A DNA stretch of 64,000 nucleotides from Heligmosomoides polygyrus polygyrus. Lineage: Eukaryota > Nematoda > Chromadorea > Rhabditida > Heligmosomidae. Location: the NCBI GenBank assembly GCA_947396885.1, contig OX377204.1:51323139-51387138 (forward strand), in the 5' to 3' direction. Positions within the stretch are counted from its first letter, which is position 1; every line of letters begins with the position of its first letter. The position numbers and the translations under genes are program-made. Below the pieces are notes generated by a model. The model saw only the letters and a program-made list of their open reading frames with translations. It ran no database searches and was not told the origin of the DNA. Positions 35,368-45,142 of this stretch are shown piece by piece.

Positions 35368-36039
35368 ATGTCGCAGCCCAAAACTCGTCAGGGTGGGAGA
35401 AAACGAGATTCTCTCGTTGAATCTCAAGTTCCTACTGATGAGGACATTGCAAGTATGTCTATAAATGAAATTATGTCGGCCATGCTGGCGCGCAATAAGG
35501 ACCCGGTGATGGCGAAGCTCCTGGACGGTCTTGCTTCAAAGCTTCCGCAGGAGTTTGCGGCAGCGATCGAGTCAGATAAAAGATCGCGCAGCTTAGTAAT
35601 TTCGGGGATTCCTGAGGCGGCAGCTGACCTTCTGCCGTCTGCCAAGCAGTGCGATGTCGAGGGCAAAATAGGTAAGATCATGGATGTGTTGGGTTTGGAG
35701 TGTCGGCCGTTGGAAGTGTACCGAATGGGTAGACCCGATAACACACGTCCAAGGCTGGTGAAGTTGGTTCTACCATCTCGAGCACACTGGATAACGGCAC
35801 TCTCCAACTCGCACCGTTTGCGTTCTACTGAATTCTCAAACGTCTTCATTCGGAAGAGCTTGAGTGTGGAAGAACGCAAACGAGAGTACGCCTTACGGCA
35901 AGAGTGCAGGGAACGTAATAGCCAACTTAATGCCAGGGTGTGGGTTGTGTACCGTGGCGAGTTGGCTCGTGTTGAGGACCTACCAAAAACTGGAGGTTCG
36001 GGAAACTCGAAACTCGCCACGGCACCTCCCGGGGTCTGA
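35368..36039 (+). CDS. CR1 LINE ORF1 protein
   Basis: The frame is intact, 223 codons from ATG to TGA. The N-terminal third is polar. The centre contains RSLVISGIPEA followed by LGLECRPLEVYRMG and RPRLVKLVLPS, the layout of the RRM-like nucleic-acid binding core found in LINE ORF1 proteins. The C-terminal part (KSLSVEERKREYALRQECRERN) is strongly charged and helical. ORF1 proteins bind the element RNA to form a ribonucleoprotein particle in the cytoplasm. It overlaps the beginning of the ORF2 frame by a few bases, so ORF2 is probably made by reinitiation or frameshifting. I see no esterase or PHD domain of the kind some CR1 ORF1 proteins carry. Confidence 0.8.
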   Translation: MSQPKTRQGGRKRDSLVESQVPTDEDIASMSINEIMSAMLARNKDPVMAKLLDGLASKLPQEFAAAIESDKRSRSLVISGIPEAAADLLPSAKQCDVEGKIGKIMDVLGLECRPLEVYRMGRPDNTRPRLVKLVLPSRAHWITALSNSHRLRSTEFSNVFIRKSLSVEERKREYALRQECRERNSQLNARVWVVYRGELARVEDLPKTGGSGNSKLATAPPGV

Positions 36040-36041
36040 GA

Positions 36042-38866
36042 TGTTTTTTATTCAACGCACGCAGCCTGAGCAATAAGCTTCATCATTTACATCTCTTTTT
36101 AAGTCACCATAATCCTGACTTACTGTTCATAACCGAGACCTGGCTGACTTCGAAAACTTTAAGCTCGGAGATTGATCGCATAATCCATACAGAGTTTTTA
36201 GAATTGATCGTTCTGGTAGTAGGGGTGGAGGAGTGTGCTGCCTCTCCAAATGCACCATTACATTAAACGAAGTGGTTCTACCCTCGCGTCTCAATTCAGA
36301 TTTACTCTGCCTCGAGTGTTTTGACACTTCACTGCGCAGAAAATTTCGAATTGTTTTAGTTTATCGGCCACCTAACTCGAGTGTAAACGATGACACCAGT
36401 CTGGTAGATATATTAGTTGATTTGTGTGTCTCAAGAGAACATTTTATTGTGCTTGGAGACTTTAACCTCGATGTTGACTGGGTTAATTTCAAATCCAATA
36501 CTCCTGCTTCCCGCAGACTTGTTGACTTTTTCAAAGCATATGAAATGACTCAACATGTTCTGAGCCCCACTCGTGGAAATTCTATCCTGGATATCATCTT
36601 GACAGCATCTAATATTGTCAAAAATGCCAGTGTCTGCCCGCCCTTTGCATCCTCGGATCACAACTCAATCTCGTTTGATATTGACATTTCCTTTGAACGC
36701 CCTAGAGAAATTCCTTTACCGAACTTTACGAAAGCTGACTACAAGGCATTATCTGAACGACTTCTGACTGTGGACTGGTGGAATATATTTTATGGGTACA
36801 CCACTATTGATGATCTCTACAGAAGGTTCTGCAGCATTATCTACAAATACCTTGCTCAATACGTTCCGGTTCAGGATGTTCAGAAAAGAGGTGTTAGATA
36901 TCCTAGACACATTCGAAACCTGGCAGCTCAGAAGAGTCGTCTGTTTTATCAACGGGTAAAGCTACAAGGTTCCTCCTTTCCCAGCCCCCACTACAGAACG
37001 ATCTGTTATAAACTGGATCGGCATCTTCGAAAGTTTCTGGCATATCAACAAAAGAGAGCCAGTGAACGCCGCAATAGCAAAAGTTTTCTCTCACTGATGA
37101 AGTGCAAGCTAAGATCTCAAGTGGACCTTCCTGTGCTTGAGGATGAGCATGGAATTCAGTATTTTGATGAAAAACACAAAGCCGAAGCGCTAGCTACGTA
37201 TTTTTGTACGGTATTCACATCCCGTTCTAACTCAAATTTGGCCAATGTTATGTCAAGTTCTACAGGTTCTGATGCGTTTAACGATATGGCAGTGGATCCT
37301 AGGAAGGTTTTGAAGATATTGAAGACTCTTAAGCCTTCCATGTCTATTCCGTATGATGGCATCCCACAGATAATTTTCAGAAGGTGTGCTCAAGCGCTGT
37401 ATAAGCCCTTGGCGATGATTTTGAACATCTCGTTAATGTACGGTGAAGTCCCATCTATGTGGAAAGAATCGATTGTTACTGCTATTCCGAAGCCTAATGC
37501 TCCTCCTCACTTACTCTCGTCGTACCGGCCAATTAGCATTACGCCTACTCCTATCAAAGTCCTAGAAAGGCTAATTCGAGACGAAATTTCTTCCTGGCTG
37601 ATCAGAAACCAACTTATTCCTCGCGAACAACACGGTTTCCTAACAGGAGCGTCGACCATCACCCAGTTGGCAGACTGCAATTTTGACTGGAGTATAGCTA
37701 AAAATGAAGCTAAGAGTGTCGATGTCATTTATTTCGATTTATCGAAGGCCTTTGATAGAGTTAATCACGATAAGCTGTTGTTTAAGCTTGAGACGCTGGG
37801 GCTAAAGAATTCTCTTTTGAAATGGATCCGTTCATATTTAACAGAGCGATATATGTACGTTAAGGTTGGCTACTCCTTTTCTACACGACTTCCGTGCCTA
37901 AGTGGTGTTCCTCAGGGAGGTGTTCTTTCGCCTCTACTCTTTATAATATACACCACAGACCTTCCCACATGTTTAGCTACGCATGCAGACGTTAAAGTTC
38001 AGATGTACGCCGACGATATAAAGGTGTATGGTATATACAATGATAACACTAGGGTTTTGGTTCATCAGGCCTTAGCACAGTCCATTGTTAATATGATGGA
38101 CTGGGCCAAGGATTGGGACATTCCTGTGAATCTCGATAAAACTGTTGTGTTGCACATAGGAAAACCGGATAATCCTGAATATTACTATAATGGCACGGCT
38201 CTAAAAATTGTGAAGGAGGTGCGTGATCTTGGAATTCTTATTAATGATAATCTTGATGCAAAACCTCATATCAACCGGACAATTCAAAAGGCGTTTGCGG
38301 CTGTCTTTATGATATTCAGGAACTTCGAGGGTGCCGATCCTTCTATATATCTGAAGCTGTACAAGGCGTATGTAATTCCTGTTCTGGAGTACGGATCCCA
38401 GATTTGGAGTCCTCATACAAAGAAGCTTCAGGCGAAAATTGAGAAAGTCCAACAAACGTTTACGCGAATATTACTTTATCGCTGCAAACCTGACCCGAAC
38501 TATCCATTGTCCCTTCCTAGTTATTCTGATCGGTTAAAATATTTCAATCTCAAAAGTTTGCTTTACCGACGAGTGTTTAGTGATGTAGTGTTTTGCTTCA
38601 AGTTGCTTAAAGGCGATCTGAAACTACGGCCTAGCAAATATTGGTGTTTCCGACCTTGCCGTGGGCGTACTTCTTCGCTTTTAGTTGAGAATCCTAGACT
38701 CGCCAGTAATCAATCCACCAAGGTCTTCAACTCGCTGTTTTTTCGGGGAGCTAGATGGCTGCAAAAACTTCCCGATGCTCTTTTGGAAGCCCCGAACATA
38801 TCCGTATTCAGAACTAAATTGAAGAATATCAATCTGCTCCAAGTTCTTGGTATTCCAGACTTCTGA
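36042..38866 (+). CDS. CR1 LINE ORF2, endonuclease-reverse transcriptase (one frameshift)
   Basis: The N-terminal endonuclease begins in the frame at 36042 (FNARSLSNKLHH, LLFITETWL). A single missing base in a T run near 36195-36200 moves the reading to the frame that is then open for 877 codons from 36233. Within that open frame lie VYRPPN (residue about 42), VLGDFNLDVDW (about 74) and SDHNSIS (about 140) of the apurinic-type endonuclease. The reverse transcriptase has SYRPISITPTPIKVLERLI, YFDLSKAFDRVNHDKL (about 499, motif A), GVPQGGVLSPLLF (about 557) and MYADDIKVY (about 590, both catalytic Asp present). The C-terminal region ends at 38866. All catalytic residues that I can check are intact. 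Restoring function would depend only on that frameshift; whether it is a sequencing error in a homopolymer or real cannot be decided here. Confidence 0.88.
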
Positions 38867-40003
38867 TCGGAGCGGGTACGTGGCTGGTCGTTCTCCATCC
38901 GCCAATGAGATCACGGTTGCCACTTGCGTTTTCATCTACCTGATGGGTCTCGGTCTGGACTGCGTTTCAGCGAAGCTTGCTACATGTTTTTTTTGTTTTT
39001 ACAATTGCTTCCGTCTATTCTAGTGAAGTAGGAGAGTTATTATGGTCTCATATTTGCACTTTCGCTCATCCACTTGACTTTTCTTGACGAAAGCTTATCT
39101 GCTGATTTTTTTCTCTTTCGTGCGTTGGCGAAAAGAAGAGAGATTGTGATTTATGTCACTGTTTTGAGTTTCCGATTAAGTGTTTTAGCATGAGGCGACT
39201 TTTGAGTTGAGTTAGCATATGCTCCTTCAGTCTTCTGGGACAATCAAAGTTAACCTGAGTTGCGCAGAGTTGTGATTGATGAGTTGCAAGGGGTTATCGT
39301 CTTTAGCGGGCATCTTGCTTGCAACTTCTTTTCAAGCAGGTTGAAATTGCGTATGCAGTTGATCTCTTCATATAGGACACTCCGTGCTGTTCCCAGTTTT
39401 CCACTTTTCCTTTTTCCTATCCAGCATGCCTCGTCTCACTTATTGAACGTTTTGTGTCTCCGGGCCGCCACTGGGTGCGTACCAGTATAATGAGACTCCT
39501 GAGATACGGAGTCCGCCCGGTGGTGCGTGTCCTGGGAGACCGGGATCACAAACTACACCGCGAAATACATTGTCCGTTTACAGTTACTCCGGCTGGTGTC
39601 CTCCTTCCTATAGATAGCGGTTTGGCTCATATTACTGCTGCGTGTTTTCCGTGATATAATAGTATGCTCCAAAACTTTTTCCCCTTGCAGCTCCCGTCGC
39701 ATCTAAGCGTGATCTGGTTGGAATGGTTTTTTTTTCTGTAGAATCCACATATAGATATAGTTTCCTACCGTTGGATCGACTGAGAGTAATGCTTAACACT
39801 CAAAACGCATTTCGTTGACCCTTTGCTTTTATTTCAAATGTTGTATTGCCATTAACCAGTATTTGGTATTGTTGGTTTTTCTTGCTAAGTTTTTTTTTTC
39901 GCCCACTACTCTGTCCTTACTAACCTTGTCTTTTATTGTTAAAATCCTCAGCACGCCCCTCAGTGGCGTAGCACATAAATAAATAAATAAATAAATAAAT
40001 ATT
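38867..40003 (+). repeat. CR1 3' untranslated region and (AAAT)n tail
   Basis: No open frame of note is present. The segment ends CAGTGGCGTAGCACATAAAT, then AAAT repeats to 40003. The degenerate CR1 copy ends near 59480-59520 with a related CAATGGCGCACTTCGGGTGC and an AATAAACGAA tail, supporting this as the family 3' terminus. The 3' end is probably what the reverse transcriptase recognises. Confidence 0.75.
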
Positions 40004-40990
40004 CAAACGCACGAACGAAAGACGTCGGTACGGAGAATAAGATTCGTTTAAGTTTAACAAAAGCAAGAAAAGGAAAATGTATAAAGAATATTAAATGCAA
40101 CCTGGGACTACTCTTGCTGACGCCGCCTTTACATAGATAAATACATATACATCACCCATAAGACAGTGAACTCGCCTACGATATGAGGATTATTATGTTG
40201 GTTAGAAAAACACTCATTGTAAGACTGGACTGCGAGATGAAGAGCGGGACCGGCAGATTGTCTCTGACAAGCCATGGCAGGGATGAAAGTGAAAGTTGGC
40301 TGCAATCAAAGACATCATCGTTAGACATTATTATGACCTAGAATTTGCAAAAGATCAAGCTTTTCCAACCTTGCTTTGAAGATGTGGCTTTTTTCGGAAC
40401 AAAAAATTTCTGCTGGAATGCGCTGGAACCATCTGGAAACTCGACAAAATAGTGAGTTAAAGATTTTTCCACGACATTTAGTTGTTGGATGTTTACAGTG
40501 AATGGTGAAGCTACCATTTCTCTCGCTACATTGTCTGTAAACCCAGTACTCATTGAGGTTAAAACGAGTCTCTCTGCGAAGTACTCGGAAACAAAAAACG
40601 AGATCAGCGATCGCCCTTCTGCATTGTAAATTTTGCAGGTTTAGTTTTAGGTTTTAGTATTCTTAGTCGGTCAGAATAACATGGTATGTTAACATGCCCA
40701 GAGTAGTTATCATTTCTGCGGAAAACTATTTTTGTAAATGTTTTCTGGACATTTTCAAGTTGGAGAATGTATTTTTTAATGTATGACTACAACTTGTATG
40801 CAAAGTAGTCACCACTGACAATCTTCTCCCATCTAATGGACAGATCACGAATTCCTTCTTCCAGAATGAAGACGGCTGTGCCTCGAAGAACTACGTCACC
40901 TCAGAATCCTGTTGCACTTGGTTATCAAAGTGTAATACTCCTAATCTCTCAGATGAATACCCAAGTGATGTAGCTGACAAACCAAGATTA
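40004..40990. other. Unassigned region
   Basis: AT-rich sequence with short open frames (for example 40338-40553 on the minus strand, 71 codons) that I do not recognise. No repeat family from elsewhere in the window was detected. Confidence 0.35.
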
Positions 40991-41590
40991 GCACAGATCC
41001 TTTATTCCGGCTAACGTTTCGGCTAACCGCCTTCTTCAGAGCCTGGAAGAGTCAAGTTGAGTTTGAAAAACCATCCGTCCAAGAGCCATTTCAGACCACA
41101 GTGGTGAATCAGAGGTTGGTAGGAGAGGGAGACGAAACAGGAGGAGGTAACACAAACAGTCGAGTGCAGATGGGCGAACAGTACCCCTTTTAAGGCGACA
41201 CATGAGGAGATGAGGTCATCTTCGGTTCACCCTCCTAGCGAGCCTCTGACAGACTGCCCTACGGTTCGAGACCGCAAAGGTCAACGTACGGAGCCAGCTC
41301 CTGTATCACCGCTACGCGTCCCTCCTTCCTGTTGATCGTGGGGTTTCTAGCGACAATCCACAGCGCTTCTAGTGTTTTGCGCGCCGAGATCTCGAACTCG
41401 CGTGCCAATATCGTCACCGCCACGTCAATGCCCGCACCACTGCGACATCATAGCCTGTGCTCACCCAACGGACCGGCGATATCGCACCTACGAAGCATGC
41501 CCAAATGCTCTTTAACGCGCTCCCCAAGGGGTCTACCCGTCTCGCCAATGTACTCGCCGTTGCACACCTGAGACCATTCAGACTCAGGTG
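40991..41590 (-). mobile_element. Penelope-like element 3' fragment
   Basis: On the minus strand a GIY-YIG endonuclease domain is followed by about 250 bp of non-coding sequence. This ends in GGCTCTGAAGAAGGCGG then AGCCGAAACGTTAGCCGG, a motif type associated with the ends of Penelope-like elements. The reverse transcriptase part is absent: the copy is cut at about 41590, where an FB1 arm begins. Confidence 0.7.
41287..41575 (-). pseudogene. GIY-YIG endonuclease domain (Penelope-like)
   Basis: GIY-YIG nucleases cut DNA using a Tyr pair, an Arg and a Glu. The minus-strand reading contains EYIGETGRPLGERVKEHLGM (41553-41494), with the YIG half of the signature and the conserved Arg, then GEHRL followed by an in-frame TGA at 41448-41450. 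After the stop the frame continues GAGIDVAVTILAREFE and ARKTLEALWIVARNPTINRKEG, where the Glu of EALWI is the expected metal-binding residue, followed by an Asn after the basic stretch. The fold is complete apart from the stop. In this setting it is best explained as the C-terminal domain of a Penelope-like retroelement protein. Free-standing GIY-YIG proteins are less likely given the lack of a start codon. Confidence 0.75.
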
Positions 41591-41596
41591 TGGAAA

Positions 41597-42101
41597 TCCT
41601 AAGTAGGGAGGTCGGGAATTTCATATAAAATTCTCCAAACGGTGCAAGATAGTCTTGAAGGCTTTACATTTTCCGTTAAATGAAGATAGAAACCCAGTGG
41701 GCATGCTTTCACCCATTCGATTGATAGGTTCGATACTATATGCATTGTGCACGGCGCACTCTCGGAACATTCCAGGCATAGCAGAGCACTGACAACGCAC
41801 GCCATGCTTGAGATACTCCGAAAACACTGCACGTCCTGGAGAATGAGATGATCCAATCGCAAAAGCCTGCTGCAGTTATTCTTTTAGGCCACCCACAGCA
41901 AAAACGCGGTGGCCTGGTAAGGCTTTATACATGGTTTTATAGCTCTCGAGGAGACGAATCCAATGGTACCAACTGTTTCTGAATCAACTCAAAATTGAAG
42001 GAGTTATGAGCATGCGACCGTTTGCGACGGATTTTTCCGTCGCAAACCGTCTTTTTTTCCGTCGCAAACCGCGCGACGCGGACTGTATTGTAGTGCGCAT
42101 T
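41597..42101. repeat. Foldback FB1, solitary right arm
   Basis: The segment parallels 47690-48165, the outer part of the right arm of the large FB1 copy: TTCTCCAAACGG, ATAGTCTTGAA, GATAGAA, CGATTGATAGGTTCGAT, GCATTGTGCACGGCGCACTCTCGG, GGAGTTATGAGC. It ends at a decayed tip (ACTGTATTGTAG; GAGCGGTATTGTAC in the large copy). Near the end GTTTGCGACGGA and TCCGTCGCAAACCG are repeated. The left arm is absent. Confidence 0.75.
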
Positions 42102-45100
42102 ACTAGACTCCCCTTGCAGCAAACCTCTACCTGCCTGCACTCAACACCCGATATCTCACACGTGACTGTCTTTGTCCCCGGTCCTGATGCATGGCGAACA
42201 GTGCAATGCCTGGAGATGGTCCAGGCATGTCAGTCAACTTCTAACTGCGACCTCGCATTTCCGGCTCAACCGCATCGGCCTTCCCGCGGCGTCTCAACCA
42301 AAAGGCCTTCATTTAGCCCATTTAGTAACAGGATTTTATTATCGCTTCAACATGGAACTTAACATTTCACATATTTTCATCCTAACGATTCCATCCTTTA
42401 GAAAGTGCCTTTTATCTGGCGAGCACAAACACAAAATTGCTACAAGTTATCATAGTCTGTCCTTCCCATCCTTGGCTCTAATCTACTAGGTAATATATGT
42501 GGATTGCCCGGATCTGTTATGAAATGTATCGGCAGCAGCCTCTGAGAGGGAATTAGAATCCTTGCGATCGTTCGAACAGTTTAATTTTCGACAATGGTGT
42601 AAGATGCCATGAAGCTGTCCCATGTCCGACTGTCGTTGAGTCTAATACTTGCCTAAAATCCACGCAGTGCCTTTTTTCTGGTTTCGTATGGTCCTGGCTT
42701 TATAGTGCACAAATACCATAAATGTCCGTTGTAAATGTCCGTCCGTTTCTTACCAATTACAGAAATCAGAGGTCGCCGTTGGCAGCCTACTGGTCGAGCG
42801 CCAGATCAAAGAGTGCAGGCTGGAGTTCTTAAATAAATGCAACGAGGACCTTCAACAGGGTATCGATAACTCAAAGCTTGGCACAACTAGACGGAAGACC
42901 GTTTGAACTTTTAATTAACTGTTGATTTGGACGATCGTCCATGAAGATCGTCCGTTCCATCACTTTAGAGCTTTGTTTCTCTCGCTCAAAGTGTCTCACG
43001 TCAGTAAACTAATACTGAGTTGTTAGAGTATCTCTTCCCACTCTTCCCAATGTATTCACTAAATTTTGAGTTTTCATTTGTAACGGCTCCCCAAGATTGA
43101 AGCCGCAAAGCTGCATGATCCGAAAATCGAGTTTTTTGGATGTCACGACAAGAATGTCAAACTCTATGTCTCACACACAATTTATGTAAATTTAAAGATT
43201 TACTCAAAACAGCCTCTCGTCGCGGACTAGGAAAATTAGCGAAGGTGTGACCACACCACCTGATAAGGACACGAAAACCCTTCATTACAATTTTAGCTTT
43301 AATTTTATTTTTACAATTATTAGCATTGCAACATCTGCAGTACTACAAGAAGAACTGGGTGCTCACGCGTGGTGTTCGTTTGCTATTCAAATTTTATAGA
43401 AAGTCAGAACAGGAAAACTGCTATGTACTCAGGGTTAGTTCAGTCGTCCCTTTCAGTCACTTTAGAATTCCTTACCATGAAGGCCACTTTTGCGAACACT
43501 GGCATTGTTCTAAGCCCTTCGTGCACATACGTTGACAGGAGTGTTCTACGGCTCCCCAAAAAATAAACCTTTTTGTTGCAGCAAGGAGAAAGGGCTAGAC
43601 TATTTGCCACTGTTATCGACGAGTCTCCGTTTTGGCGGGAAAAAGTGGAGTCCGCAACACAGAAGAAGCAATTTGACCCGCCAGAGGTGTGCTTTGTCCT
43701 AGCTGGGGTTGCAAACTCTTTGCTCATTCTGCACAGCGTGTAGTGAGGTTCTATCCCATATGTAACTGAAGAACAATGCATAAAGGGTCAATCTTCGGCA
43801 ACCGCAGCGCCCGGTTTCTCACTAGCTTCAATCCCCCTCGACATCCCACGGCTGCAGTAATCTCTATTCATTTTCCGAGGATCGACGGCTTAACAGCGCC
43901 GATAAGGGAGTTCCAAGAGCAGCGGATATACAAGCCTCGTACTCCACACTTGATCAAAGGCCGCCGATTCTTGTTCTCGCGTTGGCTGTGACACCGGCTG
44001 CACCCCTCGCTCTCTAATTAAATTATCGGTGATTAATTTCCGGGGTGACATGCGTAATCGCATGGCTGATTGATAGCCGGTGAAGTGGCTGATGGAACCT
44101 CTAGTGCAGCCATCTTGTCTTACGGGATCCCGTTGTCGGCTTTCGAGTTCGACGTCGCCAAACGCACTGCGAGCTCTAAAAAAGCGGCAGATTCGTTTAC
44201 ATTGGACGTTCAGTTAGGCGATAACGAGCCACTTTCGCGTCTGGATATGCCCTTCGGACACTTCTTATTCCTCGTCGAATCATGCACTGATGGGGGGGGG
44301 GGGGGGTGCACATTCACGAATGTCCCCGCTCCCGACGGTTCTCCTTCTCTTCCGAATGTTCAGGAATTCATATGCGTTGCACAACCTGTCTCTTTCTCGG
44401 CAAGCACCGTCTCCTCCCTGGATTATTGTTGGGATGCCAACTGCCTCGTTTATCGCCAGCCTACCAAGCCGGACCCATCTAGCAAAGCAGCTCGTTCGCG
44501 ACGAGTAAACGAATTCCTCTGTGCATTTCATCCATATTCATGTGGGCTAATGCGATTATGCTTGCAACCGTTGTTTTCGGTTTATTTCTCTCGGAGAATG
44601 AGTAAATAAGCCCGTCAACTTCCAGGTGCTACTGTCGCCGACGTTGTAGATCTTCCAACAAATTTCTTTGCGTTTTCTGTGTGAACACGGCCTCCTCTGG
44701 TGCCTGTCCAGACTCTCAGCTGCGCGGCGACTTAAATCCTCATCCCGCGCCGATCTCCTCGCCTGAGCGGCGTGACGTTGTCGCAGTGCCACTAAGGAGC
44801 TTGTCGTCAGAAACAATGGATGCGATCCGCCGGGCAATGAATAGCCGCTGCGATGGCACTAATCCGCACTAATCCGGAGGAGACCACCACTGCCCTCTTC
44901 TGCACACAAGTGCTGAAGTCGTCCTGTTCTTCCTCTACCTCAGTTCTCTTTCGGGGCGCGATTTTTCTCTCTCGCTGCGTCACTCACAGGAGCCAAAAGT
45001 ATCTTTCTAGGGCTATTGCACTACGTACCGCTTGAGCTCTTCTATTGATTCGCAACTGATTTTTGGCATCCCCAGCGATTTTCTGGCAGCCTCTAGGCCT

Positions 45101-45142
45101 GGTCCAAACGACTAGTTGATAAAACAAGTACTGCCGATAACT
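42102..45142. other. Unassigned region with one 179-codon open frame
   Basis: No mobile element could be named. The longest frame (44070-44609, plus) has no recognisable domain and is crossed by a poly-G run at 44291-44306, giving GGGGG in the translation. Overlapping minus-strand frames of comparable length make its coding status doubtful. Around 44640-44870 the composition is GC-rich. Confidence 0.35.
44291..44306. repeat. Poly-G run
   Basis: An uninterrupted run of G residues (about 16) in otherwise mixed sequence. Confidence 0.9.

Larger units (their letters stand above)
35060..40003 (+). mobile_element. CR1-clade LINE, near-intact copy A
   Basis: The unit has ORF1 (35368-36039), ORF2 (36042-38866), about 1.1 kb of 3' untranslated sequence and an (AAAT)n tail at 39972-40003. 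Its state of preservation, a single frameshift in nearly 3.5 kb of coding sequence, contrasts with every other element here and implies recent arrival. The 5' end is an estimate. Confidence 0.85.

Noticed and set aside
44070..44609. A 179-codon host gene
   Set aside because: There is no recognisable domain, a poly-G tract runs through it, and overlapping frames of similar length occur on the other strand.
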